From contig JAGWYN010000006.1 of the NCBI GenBank assembly GCA_018969295.1, positions 62,001-126,000 on the forward strand: a DNA stretch of 64,000 nucleotides. The letters are read 5' to 3'. Origin of the DNA: Chloroflexota bacterium (GTDB lineage: Bacteria > Chloroflexota > Anaerolineae > Caldilineales > Caldilineaceae). Positions within the stretch are counted from its first letter, which is position 1. Every line of letters begins with the position of its first letter. The translations under genes and the position numbers were made by a program. Of this stretch, positions 28,532-37,273 are shown one piece after another. The notes below the pieces were generated by a model. That model saw only the letters and a list, made by a program, of their open reading frames with translations, ran no database searches and was not told the DNA's origin.

Positions 28532-29263
28532 ATGCCATTGACAGAAGTTCAACCCGTAAAAACCCGTACTTTCAGTGAGGAAGTGGCCGAACGGCTGCGG
28601 GAGGCGATCCGCAACGGCAGTCTTGGCGCAGGCAGCCGGCTGGTCGAGCAGGAAGTCGCCGAACAGCTTGGTGTCAGCCGCGTTCCTGTGCGCGAGGCCA
28701 TCCAGATGCTGGTGGAAGAAGGGATGGTGCGCAAGGCGCCCCATCGCGGCGCCTATGTCTATCTGCCGACCGCCTACGAAATTGAAGAGATCTCTTCGCT
28801 GCGTGTGGTGCTCGAATGTTTTGTGGTCGAGCGTGTGATCCAAAACTGGAACCGCGAGCACGAGGAGCGGCTGCGTTCGATCGTGGCGGCGATGCGTGCG
28901 GGCATGCAGGGGGGAGACCCCCAACGCATCTACGAGCAAGATTACGCCTTTCACCATGCGCTCTGGGAGATCGCCCACCATTCGCTTCTGCTTGAAGTCG
29001 TCTCCGGCCTGCGCTCGCGGCTGAGCCGTTTTTTGTACGAAGCCAACAGCGCGCTCTCCCAGGAAGGGGCCAGCCGCCATGTGGATTCGCACGACGAATT
29101 TATCGATGTTTTGAAAAGCGGCGATGTAGTGACTGCACAGAGGGAGATTGCCACTCACATTTTGTCGGCCAAGGAACGCATTCTGACACACTGCCAGCTG
29201 GCCCCTGTCCAGTCGCCGGCGCAAACCCCAACCGGCACTGCTGCGGCGGAGGTCGTGCGATGA
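28532..29263 (+). CDS. GntR-family regulator, FadR/FCD subfamily
   Basis: This is a 243-residue regulator. Residues 12-80 are the winged helix (SEEVAERLREAIRNGSLGAG, then VSRVPVREAIQMLVEEGMV). Residues 85-215 are the helical FCD ligand domain, with Asp137, His141, His187 and His209 placed like the metal-binding residues of this subfamily. FCD regulators commonly sense sugar acids, carboxylates or hydroxyacids. It is co-transcribed with the first dehydrogenase and sits within the island whose three promoters share GTATAC-W-GTATAC, so it is the likely repressor of both operons and of itself. Confidence 0.92.
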   Translation: MPLTEVQPVKTRTFSEEVAERLREAIRNGSLGAGSRLVEQEVAEQLGVSRVPVREAIQMLVEEGMVRKAPHRGAYVYLPTAYEIEEISSLRVVLECFVVERVIQNWNREHEERLRSIVAAMRAGMQGGDPQRIYEQDYAFHHALWEIAHHSLLLEVVSGLRSRLSRFLYEANSALSQEGASRHVDSHDEFIDVLKSGDVVTAQREIATHILSAKERILTHCQLAPVQSPAQTPTGTAAAEVVR

Positions 29264-29364
29264 CCCCTGTCGGTTTTTCAGGCGCTCTGGTGGGTGCTGC
29301 CTTGCCGGTCGACCTTTTTTGAGAATAACCGGGTGTATGCCCAAAGGATGGAGCTTGATTCTGT

Positions 29365-30384
29365 ATGTCTGCACAACAAACGACCGATCCTGCACCTGGC
29401 CAGATTGACCGATCAGCAGCGCTCGAATGTTATCGGGTGATGTTGACGATCCGGCGCACCGAAGAACAGTTGGCCCGTTCTCACCAACAAGGGCTGATCC
29501 ACGGGGCCTGCCACACCTATGTAGGCCAAGAAGCGATTGCGGCTGGGGTCTGTGCCCATCTGCGCCCGGACGATGCGGTCTTCAGCACGCATCGCGGGCA
29601 TGGCCATGCCTTGGCCAAAGGAATGCCCCCCCACGAGTTGATCGCTGAGCTTTTTGGCCGGGCGACCGGCTGTTCGCGCGGGCGCGGGGGGAGCATGCAT
29701 CTCTTTGCGCCGGAGATCGGCATGATGGGAACGAGCGGGATTGTCGGGCCCTGTATCTTGCAGGCGACGGGCGCCGGCTACTCTTTTCAGCTGCTCAAAA
29801 CCGACCGGGTGGGGGTGGCTTTTTTCGGAGACGGCGCCGTGAACAACGGTGCTTTCCACGAAGGGCTCAATCTGGCTTCCATCTGTCGTCTCCCCGTGCT
29901 TTTTGTCTGCGAAAACAACCAGTATGCGACCGAGATTTCTTTTGCCTATGCTGCCGGCAACCCCCAGGTGGGGATGCGGGGCAGCGCCTATGGGATGCCT
30001 GGGGTCACCTTGGATGGCAACGATGTGGTGGCGGTCTACCAGGCGGCCGGCGAGGCTGTCGCTCGTGCACGTGCGGGGGGGGGACCTACGCTGCTCGAGT
30101 GCCGCACCTACCGCACGCGTGCGCACGCCGAGGGCATGCGCGATGTGGGATACCGCACCCAGGAGGAGGTCGAACGCTGGAAAGCCCAGGATCCGATCGC
30201 ACGCTGCCGCTCGTATCTGCTCCAGAAGCAAGCGGTTGCGGTGGATGCGTTGGAGCAGATCGAGGCGGATGTCCAGACAACGGTGACAGAGGCGGAACGC
30301 TTTGCGCGCAACAGCCCCTGGCCCGAGGCGGCGACCGCCTGCCAGCATGTCTATTCCGAACCGGCGCAGCCGGCCAGCCATTAG
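29365..30384 (+). CDS. Thiamine-diphosphate-dependent dehydrogenase E1 alpha subunit (acetoin/2-oxoacid type)
   Basis: The 339-residue protein shows RRTEEQLARSHQQGLIHG near the N-terminus and FSTHRGHGHALAKGM. RGGSMHLF is the usual E1alpha loop, and the ThDP motif runs from GDGAVNNGAFHEGLNLA (GDG near residue 155) to VCENNQYA. It decarboxylates a 2-oxoacid (pyruvate or a branched/short homologue) or cleaves acetoin. E1beta follows eight bases after the stop and E2 follows that, so the complex is encoded together except for E3. In this island it would take pyruvate or a related product to acetyl-CoA. Confidence 0.93.
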   Translation: MSAQQTTDPAPGQIDRSAALECYRVMLTIRRTEEQLARSHQQGLIHGACHTYVGQEAIAAGVCAHLRPDDAVFSTHRGHGHALAKGMPPHELIAELFGRATGCSRGRGGSMHLFAPEIGMMGTSGIVGPCILQATGAGYSFQLLKTDRVGVAFFGDGAVNNGAFHEGLNLASICRLPVLFVCENNQYATEISFAYAAGNPQVGMRGSAYGMPGVTLDGNDVVAVYQAAGEAVARARAGGGPTLLECRTYRTRAHAEGMRDVGYRTQEEVERWKAQDPIARCRSYLLQKQAVAVDALEQIEADVQTTVTEAERFARNSPWPEAATACQHVYSEPAQPASH

Positions 30385-30392
30385 GAGTTTCA

Positions 30393-31370
30393 ATGCGCGA
30401 AATTACGTTGATCGAGGCGACCCGGGAAGCCTTGGCTGCGGCGATGGCACGTGACAAAACGATTTTTGTGGTCGGCGAGGGGATCGGCCCGCGCGGTGGG
30501 AATTTTAATACGACCACCGGCCTCTACGATCTCTATGGGCCCGAACGTTTGCGCGACATGCCGATCAGCGAGCGTGGGTTTGTGGGGATGTGTGCCGGTG
30601 CCGCCATGACCGGCAGCCGGCCGATCGTCGATTTTATGTTTGTCGATTTTATCCTGGATGCGATGGGCGAACTGATCAACCAGGCGGCCAAAATTCAGTA
30701 TATGAGCAGCGGCCGTCTCAAGATGCCGCTGATTCTGCGCGGCTGCATCGGCATCGGCCACTCGGCGGCAACCCACCATTCCGGCAGTTATTTCCCTCAT
30801 TTTGTCAACATTCCCGGCTTTCGGGTGGTGGTTCCTACCACCCCGTACGATGCCAAAGGGCTTTTTGCAACTGCTCTGGTGAGTGACGACCCGGTCATTT
30901 TTTTGGAACACAAGTCGATTCTCTTTCACAAAGGAGCTGTGCCGGAGGAAGAGTACACCATTCCCTTTGGCCAGGCCCGCGTGGCTCGTGCCGGGCAGCA
31001 CTGCACGGTGGTGGCGGTGGGGGCGATGGTTGGAAAAACGTTGCAGGCGTGCGAGCGGCTGGCTCTGGCCGGCATCGAGGTAGAGGTCATCGACCCGCGC
31101 ACCCTCAACCCGCTCGACATTCAGACTGTGCTGGCTTCCGTGCACAAGACAGGGCGCTTGTTGATCGTGGATGAGACCTTCCAGCCCTGCGGGATCGGGG
31201 CGGAGATCGCGGCGCAGGTGGTCGAGCAGGGCTTCGACGACCTGGATGCCCCGGTTTGTCGGCTCAACGGTGCCTACGCGCCGACTCCGTACAGCCCCAC
31301 GCTGGAAGCTGCGGTCGTCCCGAATGTGGAGGAGATTGTGCGTGCGGTTGAAACGTTGATGGCAGCGTAG
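30393..31370 (+). CDS. Thiamine-diphosphate-dependent dehydrogenase E1 beta subunit
   Basis: ATG 30393 has TTAGGAG upstream and gives 325 residues; the longer frame upstream lies inside E1alpha. Residues 1-180 are the transketolase-like pyrimidine domain (GEGIGPRGGNFNTT, PISERGFVGMCAGAAMTG with the catalytic Glu). The C-terminal transketolase domain has VVAVGAMVGKTLQACERLA and EVIDPRTLNPLD. It pairs with E1alpha as an alpha2beta2 tetramer. FVDFILDAMGELINQAAK and the SGSYFPHF loop match acetoin-dehydrogenase/pyruvate-dehydrogenase beta subunits. Confidence 0.93.
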   Translation: MREITLIEATREALAAAMARDKTIFVVGEGIGPRGGNFNTTTGLYDLYGPERLRDMPISERGFVGMCAGAAMTGSRPIVDFMFVDFILDAMGELINQAAKIQYMSSGRLKMPLILRGCIGIGHSAATHHSGSYFPHFVNIPGFRVVVPTTPYDAKGLFATALVSDDPVIFLEHKSILFHKGAVPEEEYTIPFGQARVARAGQHCTVVAVGAMVGKTLQACERLALAGIEVEVIDPRTLNPLDIQTVLASVHKTGRLLIVDETFQPCGIGAEIAAQVVEQGFDDLDAPVCRLNGAYAPTPYSPTLEAAVVPNVEEIVRAVETLMAA

Positions 31371-31379
31371 GGGGGGACC

Positions 31380-32729
31380 ATGGCCTACACGATTTTGATG
31401 CCCCGCCTGGGCTGGACGATGGAGGAAGGAATTTTTGGGAGCTGGCTCAAGGCGGACGGCGATCGCATTGTGCCGGGAGATCTGCTCTTTACGGTGGAAA
31501 GTGACAAGGCGACCCAGGAGGTCGAAACTTTCGAGGCGGGCATTTTGCACATTCCCCCCGACGCGCCTGTTTCCGGCGATGTCGTTGCAGTCGGTGCAGT
31601 GTTGGCCTATCTTCTGCAAGATGAGGAGCCGTTGCCGGCGTCGTCCGGCGTCTCGTCGCCAGCACAGCCGGCGCAACCCCTCCCCGAGCGCCAGAGAGAA
31701 GTTGCCCCTGCCACGAGGCGCGGCCCCGCCATCAGCCCGCGTGCGCGTCGCGTGGCCGGTGAACTGAAAGTCGATTGGCAGGTGCTGCGGGGCTCTGGCA
31801 GCAGCGGACGGATCGTCGAGCGCGATGTGCGCGCTGCGTTCAGTCCCCCCTCTCCCTTGCGTGCAACCCCAGTCGCCCAGCGGGTGGCCCAGCAAGCTGG
31901 CCTCGATCTGGCTTCCATCTCCCCGACAGGCCCTGGTGCCCGTGTTCAACGCAGCGATGTGGAGGCTGCCCTTCGCAGCCAGCAGGCAGAGCAGCAGCCC
32001 CCCCAGCGCCCTGCAAGCGAGCTGGAGGCTGGGGCCGAACACGAAGCGATCCCGGTCTCGCGGGTGCGCCGTCTGATCGCCCAACGGATGCTTGGCAGCG
32101 CGCAGGAGACTGCGGCGGTCACCCTGACGACCGAGGCGGATGCGACGGCGTTTGTGCTTTTGCGAGACCAGCTGCGTGCGGCGTTGGCGCCGCGCGGCCG
32201 GCTGGTGCCCGCCTACAACGATCTCCTGATCAAGTTGGTGGCGGTCGCTCTCCAACAGCACCCTGTGTTGAACGCCACCTGGCAGGAGCAGACCATCCTG
32301 TTGTGGCGAGAGGTCCATATCGGGCTGGCGGTGGATGCGCCTGACGGGTTGGTGGTGCCGGTGGTGCGCGATGTGCACAGCCGCAGCGTCGGCCAGATTG
32401 CCGCTGCCACCAGCGACCTCATTGCCCGGGCGCAGGCGCGACAGCTGCAAGGGGAAGAGCTTCAGGGGGGGACCTTCACTGTGACCAATCTGGGCATGTT
32501 TGGCATCGATGCGTTTACGCCGATCATCAACCTTCCTCAGTCTGCGATCCTGGGTGTTGGGCGAATTGCGGCACGGCCAGCGGTGGTAGACGACCAGATT
32601 GTTCCGCGCAAATTGATGGCGCTCAGCCTGACCTTCGACCATCGCGTGGCGGATGGTGCTGTTGCCGCGCGGTTTTTGCGCACGGTGCGTGAGTTCATCG
32701 AGCTTCCTGCGCTCTGGATGCTGGAATAG
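31380..32729 (+). CDS. Dihydrolipoyl acyltransferase E2 with one lipoyl and two subunit-binding domains
   Basis: This 449-residue protein is the E2 core of the complex. Residues 1-80 form the lipoyl domain, with the lipoylated Lys in ESDKATQEVET. A Pro/Ala linker is followed by two E1/E3-binding domains, at about 113-152 (ISPRARRVAGELKVDW, GSSGRIVERDV) and 160-197 (ATPVAQRVAQQAGLDL, GPGARVQRSDV). The catalytic domain ends with FDHRVADGAVAARFL (catalytic His near 421). Two binding domains are unusual; most E2 have one. No E3 gene is in the window, so E3 must come from elsewhere. Confidence 0.92.
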   Translation: MAYTILMPRLGWTMEEGIFGSWLKADGDRIVPGDLLFTVESDKATQEVETFEAGILHIPPDAPVSGDVVAVGAVLAYLLQDEEPLPASSGVSSPAQPAQPLPERQREVAPATRRGPAISPRARRVAGELKVDWQVLRGSGSSGRIVERDVRAAFSPPSPLRATPVAQRVAQQAGLDLASISPTGPGARVQRSDVEAALRSQQAEQQPPQRPASELEAGAEHEAIPVSRVRRLIAQRMLGSAQETAAVTLTTEADATAFVLLRDQLRAALAPRGRLVPAYNDLLIKLVAVALQQHPVLNATWQEQTILLWREVHIGLAVDAPDGLVVPVVRDVHSRSVGQIAAATSDLIARAQARQLQGEELQGGTFTVTNLGMFGIDAFTPIINLPQSAILGVGRIAARPAVVDDQIVPRKLMALSLTFDHRVADGAVAARFLRTVREFIELPALWMLE

Positions 32730-32742
32730 AAAGGAGGTTGCC

Positions 32743-33921
32743 ATGCCGATCCTCGACAACGAAGAGTGGATGCGGGCCGATGCGGCCTGTGCCGAGGCGG
32801 GGTGTGACGTGGTGTTGCTCTCGTCGCTGGCCGATGTCACCTATCTCAGCGGCTTTGAAGTTCCCATCCCGCTTGGGGCCGGCGCCGAGTTCGCCTACGG
32901 GAGTCCGCTTGCCATCTGCACAGTTCGTGACGCGTACGGCTGGCTGGTGGTCCCGGACGGGCTGCTGGGAGAGGCGCAGGCTCAATCGCGGCTGGATGCG
33001 CTGGTTCCTTTTGCGACCTTTGACCATCGCCAGCCTGTGGACTCGGCTGCTGCGTTTGTGGCTGCGCTTCGCGAGACCTTGCAGGCTGCCGGGGTGGGGG
33101 CCGGGCGCGCCAGGCTGGGGGTCCAGGCGCGCACCCTGCCTTTTGCTGCAGCCCGCCTGATCCAGGAGACATTTCCGGCAGTAGAGCTGGTGGAGGTGAC
33201 GCCTGCGTTGCTGTCGGCCCGAGCGGTCAAGACTGCGCGTGAAATCGCGCTGTTGACGCGCGCGTCCCAAGTTGCCGACATCGGCCACAATACCCTGGCC
33301 AGTCTGGTACAGAACGCTGGGGTCGACGAATTTGCGATGTGGGCCGAAATCACGGCAGCCATGTTTGAGGCGGCAGGCCATCCAGTGCCTGTGGTGGGGG
33401 AGTTGGTAACCGGGGAACGCACCCGCACCGTTCTGTATCCCAATGGGCCGCGCTGCCGCATCACGCAGCCCGGCGATGCAGCCTTGATGGACATCAGCCA
33501 GCGCATTGACGGGTATTGGTCAGACTGCACCAACACCCATGTGATTGGCGGTGTGCTTCCCACCGCTGAACAGCGCCGTTATGCCTGGGCTGCGCAGGAT
33601 GCCTGTGAGGCGGCCATGGCGGCCCTGCGTCCGGGGGCGCGCGCCAAAGACGCGTGGGCAGCTGCCGAGCGCGCCTTTCACGCCTACGGCCTGGAGCCAG
33701 CCCATTACGCCGGCCACCAGATCGGCGTCACGGTCAACGAGCTGCCGCGGCTGGTCGCCTACGACGAGACGCCGATCGAGGCGGGCATGGTTTTCAGTGT
33801 AGAGCCGGGGGTTTATCAGGGGCCGGCGGGCAATTTTGGTGCGCGTGCGGAAAAAATGGTGCTGGTGACCGCTGCGGGTCCCCAGATTCTTTCGCAGTTT
33901 GCGTGGGGGGTTCACCGATGA
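32743..33921 (+). CDS. M24-family metallopeptidase (Xaa-Pro aminopeptidase/creatinase-like)
   Basis: ATG 32743 follows AAAGGAGG and gives 392 residues. The N-terminal 150 residues form the creatinase-like N domain, and the C-terminal pita-bread domain shows metal ligands: Asp in LMDISQRIDG, Asp in YWSDCTNTHV, His in HYAGHQIGVT, Glu in FSVEPGVYQG and Glu in ARAEKMVLV. It should hydrolyse Xaa-Pro bonds or a related C-N bond. M24 paralogues in catabolic operons often act on small amides, so in this operon it may process a substrate conjugate, but this is not shown. Confidence 0.85.
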   Translation: MPILDNEEWMRADAACAEAGCDVVLLSSLADVTYLSGFEVPIPLGAGAEFAYGSPLAICTVRDAYGWLVVPDGLLGEAQAQSRLDALVPFATFDHRQPVDSAAAFVAALRETLQAAGVGAGRARLGVQARTLPFAAARLIQETFPAVELVEVTPALLSARAVKTAREIALLTRASQVADIGHNTLASLVQNAGVDEFAMWAEITAAMFEAAGHPVPVVGELVTGERTRTVLYPNGPRCRITQPGDAALMDISQRIDGYWSDCTNTHVIGGVLPTAEQRRYAWAAQDACEAAMAALRPGARAKDAWAAAERAFHAYGLEPAHYAGHQIGVTVNELPRLVAYDETPIEAGMVFSVEPGVYQGPAGNFGARAEKMVLVTAAGPQILSQFAWGVHR

Positions 33922-34742
33922 GCGCGCCTCTGTTTGACCTGCGGGGGACGGTTGCCCTGGTGACGGGCGCAGGGGCCAATGGGGGCATCGGCCATGCCAT
34001 TGCGGTGGGGCTGGCTCAGCACGGTGCGGACATCTTTGTCGCCGATGTGGATGAGGCGGGCGCAGAGACGACGGTCGCTGAAATCCACCAGTTGGGCCGC
34101 AGGGCTGCGATGGCGGTCTGTGACATCAGCAGCGCGGAGCAGGTGCAGGCGTTGTTTGCTGCGGTGGATCGGTTCTTTGGCTGCGTTGACATTCATGTGA
34201 ACGTGCCCTATGCCTTTCCCAGCCGTGTCCATCCTGACGAACTGAGCCTGGAGGCGTGGCATCAGACGTTGGCGGTCAGCCTGACCGGCTATTTTCTTTG
34301 TGCGCAGCAGGCGTTGCGGCGCATGCTGGTGCAGGGGGGTGGGGTGATCTTGAACATTGGGTCGATCGCCGGGGTTTCGGCGTTGGGGCGGGGCAACTTT
34401 CCATACAGTGTGGCCAAGGCGGGGGTGGCTCAGCTGACCCGGGAACTGGCGGTCGAGTATGCGGGCAAAGGCATTCGTGTCAATGCAATTTTGCCGGCCC
34501 AGGTGTTGACCCCGAGCTTTCAAAAGGCGTTGTTGGGGGATCCTCGTTTTGGGGAACGCCTGCGAGAGCGTCTGCTGGTGGGGATCCCGATCAACCGTCT
34601 TTTAGAGCCGCAGGATTTTGTGGGTCCTGCGGTTTTTCTCTGTTCGCAGGCAGCCGGTGCGGTGACCGGTGTGTTGCTGCCTGTAGACGGTGGCAACCTG
34701 GCGTTGAATGCAGGGGGCAGCCACCGTTGGCCCATCGATTGA
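33918..34742 (+). CDS. Short-chain dehydrogenase/reductase
   Basis: The start ATG at 33918 overlaps the previous stop (ATGA). The 274-residue SDR has an altered nucleotide motif TGAGANGGIGHA, and HVNVPYA instead of the usual NNAG. The catalytic Ser is in LNIGSIAGV, and Tyr/Lys are in YSVAKAG. C-terminal VDGGNLALNAG closes the fold. It is clearly paralogous to the SDR at 42172 in the opposite operon (shared LGRGNF, AGVAQ-x-TREL, RVNAI-x-PAQ, DGGNLA). It probably oxidises a hydroxyl of a sugar acid with NAD(P). It ends the first transcription unit of the island. Confidence 0.9.
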   Translation: MSAPLFDLRGTVALVTGAGANGGIGHAIAVGLAQHGADIFVADVDEAGAETTVAEIHQLGRRAAMAVCDISSAEQVQALFAAVDRFFGCVDIHVNVPYAFPSRVHPDELSLEAWHQTLAVSLTGYFLCAQQALRRMLVQGGGVILNIGSIAGVSALGRGNFPYSVAKAGVAQLTRELAVEYAGKGIRVNAILPAQVLTPSFQKALLGDPRFGERLRERLLVGIPINRLLEPQDFVGPAVFLCSQAAGAVTGVLLPVDGGNLALNAGGSHRWPID

Positions 34743-34793
34743 CAGCCCAAGAATTCGATGGCAGCGCTTGGCCCCAGGTGGGAAAAGTGCCTA

Positions 34794-34826
34794 TTGACAA
34801 GCGGTGGGTTTTAGTATACTGTATAC
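34794..34826 (+). promoter_or_regulatory. Promoter with overlapping GTATACTGTATAC operator for the sugar ABC importer
   Basis: A perfect TTGACA (34794-34799) precedes TATACT (34815-34820) by 15 bases, and GTATACTGTATAC occupies 34814-34826. The binding-protein gene starts 115 bases downstream. The element is identical to that at 27391. Confidence 0.78.
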
Positions 34827-34941
34827 AATAATTCCACAACGGCCTACTCATTTTTGTCGTGTCAATCCGGTGCACGGTCTTGTTCGAACTCATTGGATGG
34901 ATCCGGATATATCGAGCTTATTGTATAAAGGAGATTCCAGC

Positions 34942-36267
34942 ATGACGACCCAGCAACCCAAGTCCACCAGCCGCCGCGAGTTTCTCAAAGTTGCGGCTTT
35001 TGTCGGTGCCGGCGCAGCACTGGCTGCCTGTGCCCCTGCTGCCGCGCCAGGTGCGGCGCCGAGTGCGGCCCCTGCGGTCAATACGGGGGCTCGCCAGACG
35101 GTGCGTTACCTTTCCTGGTGGTTCGAGGAAGGAAACCGCGGCATCACCTGGAACAATTTCATCAAAGAGTTCAACGAATCACAGACAGACATCGAGGTTG
35201 TCGCTGAAAACATTCCTTTTGACCAGTACACGACCAAGACGATTGTAGGGGCGCAGTCGGGGGAACTGGACGGCGACATTGTGATGGCGACCCCAGAGCT
35301 GGCGCCTCGGCTGATCCGTTCTGACCTGCTGGCGCCCCTCGACGATGTCCTGACGCGCAACAACATCACCGACCTGAGTTCAGCCCACGATGCGATGCGC
35401 AAGGACGGCAAAATTTATGGGTTGGACATGGTGACGGTGGCGTTTGGTCTGCTGTACAACTCTGACCGCTATGCAGAAGCCAATATTGCGCCGGCCAAGA
35501 CCCCGGAAGAATGGATCGAGATCAGCAAGGCCTTGACCAACCGCGACGAGCAGAAGTATGGGTTCTTCACGTCGCATCTGGTGAGCGAACCCTCGGACTT
35601 CTGGTTCCAGCTGGAGGTCTGGTGTATGCCCTACAGCGGCAAATGGGCTGAGGGCAAGACACCGCTGTTGACCTCGGAACCGATCTTGCAGGGGCTCAAG
35701 CTTTTCAAAGAGATGTACGACGGGGCGATGCCCCAGGGGACCGACACGCCGACGGGCACCCGTCTTTTTGGAACAGGTGCGGTGGCGCAGGAATTCATTG
35801 TGTCGGCGGCGGTGGGCAGTCTGAAACCGACCTACCCGGAAGTGTATCCCAAGCTGATGAGTGCTCCCATCCCGTGGGAGAGCAACCAGTCGATCGCTCG
35901 CATTCATCCGATGATGGTCAACGCCTCTTCGGCGGTCAAGGATGCTGCCATCGAGTTTGTCGCCTACATGTACAACAAAGAGAACTATCGGCGCATGGTG
36001 GAGGGCTGTGAGGATGTAATTTTTGCGATTCCGTCGGCTGCGCGGCAGGAATATCTGGACAACCTGCATTGGTTGAAGCCCGGCTACGACGGTGTGAGCT
36101 ATCTGACGCCGTTCGATATTGTGGGTGATTTTGTCTACAACTTCAACGAATTTGGCCAGATTGTGATCTCCAACTTTGCGGATGCGCTCAACGGCGTCAA
36201 GTCGGTGGAAGAAGCGATGGCAGTGGCCCAGACCCAGGCTGAGGCGCTGGCGGAACGAATTTCTTGA
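34942..36267 (+). CDS. Sugar ABC transporter substrate-binding lipoprotein (CUT1 type, Tat exported)
   Basis: ATG 34942 follows AAAGGAGA and gives 441 residues. The N-terminus has the twin-arginine motif SRREFLK, a hydrophobic stretch and lipobox AACA, then an Ala/Pro linker. VRYLSWWFEEGNRGITWNNFIKEFNE is the typical start of family 1 extracellular solute-binding proteins. LLYNSDRYAEANI and PKTPEEW-like segments follow. It captures an oligosaccharide or sugar acid and hands it to the two permeases downstream. An intercistronic hairpin after the stop should keep its mRNA level above that of the permeases. Confidence 0.93.
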   Translation: MTTQQPKSTSRREFLKVAAFVGAGAALAACAPAAAPGAAPSAAPAVNTGARQTVRYLSWWFEEGNRGITWNNFIKEFNESQTDIEVVAENIPFDQYTTKTIVGAQSGELDGDIVMATPELAPRLIRSDLLAPLDDVLTRNNITDLSSAHDAMRKDGKIYGLDMVTVAFGLLYNSDRYAEANIAPAKTPEEWIEISKALTNRDEQKYGFFTSHLVSEPSDFWFQLEVWCMPYSGKWAEGKTPLLTSEPILQGLKLFKEMYDGAMPQGTDTPTGTRLFGTGAVAQEFIVSAAVGSLKPTYPEVYPKLMSAPIPWESNQSIARIHPMMVNASSAVKDAAIEFVAYMYNKENYRRMVEGCEDVIFAIPSAARQEYLDNLHWLKPGYDGVSYLTPFDIVGDFVYNFNEFGQIVISNFADALNGVKSVEEAMAVAQTQAEALAERIS

Positions 36268-36273
36268 TTGGAG

Positions 36274-36308
36274 AGGGTGCACAGGCGGTCTGTGCACCCT
36301 ACTTTTTG
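36274..36308 (+). terminator. Intercistronic hairpin after the binding-protein gene
   Basis: AGGGTGCACAG (36274-36284) pairs with CTGTGCACCCT (36290-36300) around a five-base loop, followed by ACTTTTTGG. It probably acts as a partial terminator or RNA stabiliser that lowers permease expression relative to the binding protein. Confidence 0.8.
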
Positions 36309-36324
36309 GAGGCCATACGGCAGC

Positions 36325-37272
36325 ATGAGCAACTGGGGACAGACCCGTGCCGCAGCAGGCGGTGGGCAGAGGGGAGGGGTGGGCCGTCGACCGGTGGGCC
36401 GTCTCCTGCTGCCCTATCTTCTGGTGCTTCCCATCCTGGTCTATGAAGGCATTCTGCTTGTCTATCCGATCGTGCGTGGGGTCGTTGGCAGCTTCCAAAG
36501 CATTGAACTGGCCACGAACGTTGCCCCAGAATGGGTGGGTCTCAAAAACTACCAGCGGATGCTGAGCGACCCGGAGTTTTGGAAGGTGATGCAGACGACG
36601 CTCCTTTTCACGGGGTTGGTCATTCTGACGGCGATCAGTGCGGGGTTGCTGACTGCGTTGCTCTTCAACCGGTCTTTTCGGCTGCGGCCGGTGGCCCGTG
36701 GGATTCTGATGATGCCCTGGGCAATGCCGGAAGTGCCGGTGGTCATGATTTTTATTTGGATTCTCAACCCCCAGTTTGGTGTCATCAACATCTTTGCCCG
36801 GATGATTCCTGGGGTCGACCAGAACCCACAGTGGCTGCTCGACCCGGTGCTGGCCATGTTGTGGATGGTGTTGATCGCCTCCTGGAAGGCATTTCCGTTT
36901 TACAGCCTTGTCATTTTGGCTGCCTTGCAGGCGATCCCGGAGGAAATTTTTGAGGCTGCCCGGGTGGACGGTGCCAACTGGCTGCAGCTTTTCCGCCACA
37001 TCACGCTTCCTGGCATTGGGACGACCTTGGAGCTGTTGGTGGTGCTGGCCTGTATCTTTTCGTTCAAGCAGTTTACGTTGATCTACTTGATGACAGGGGG
37101 GGGGCCTTCGGGTGCCACGGAAACGATTGTGATTCGTATTTACAATACAGCGTTTCGTTTTTACGATTACTCCTACGCCACGGCTCTGGGGGTGGCGGGC
37201 TTTGTCGTTTCATTGGTGATTGCCTTTTTCTTTGTGATCCTGCAGGCCCGTCGGGCCCAAGAGAATTTTTGA
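36325..37272 (+). CDS. Sugar ABC transporter permease (MalF/UgpA type)
   Basis: ATG 36325 (MSNWGQTRAAAG) is preferred because TTTTGGAGG lies just upstream; the 315-residue product has six or seven helices. The EAA loop reads EAARVDGANWLQLFRHITLP near residues 210-230, the docking site for the ATPase. RPVGRLLLPYLLVLPILVYE opens the first helix. It forms the importer channel with the next gene. No MalK-like ATPase is encoded in this cluster, so a shared ATPase elsewhere is implied. Confidence 0.93.
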   Translation: MSNWGQTRAAAGGGQRGGVGRRPVGRLLLPYLLVLPILVYEGILLVYPIVRGVVGSFQSIELATNVAPEWVGLKNYQRMLSDPEFWKVMQTTLLFTGLVILTAISAGLLTALLFNRSFRLRPVARGILMMPWAMPEVPVVMIFIWILNPQFGVINIFARMIPGVDQNPQWLLDPVLAMLWMVLIASWKAFPFYSLVILAALQAIPEEIFEAARVDGANWLQLFRHITLPGIGTTLELLVVLACIFSFKQFTLIYLMTGGGPSGATETIVIRIYNTAFRFYDYSYATALGVAGFVVSLVIAFFFVILQARRAQENF

Positions 37273-37273
37273 C

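Noticed and set aside
30390..32840. An 816-residue minus-strand frame opposite E1beta and E2
   Set aside because: It has an antisense-type composition and lies opposite two certain enzyme genes.
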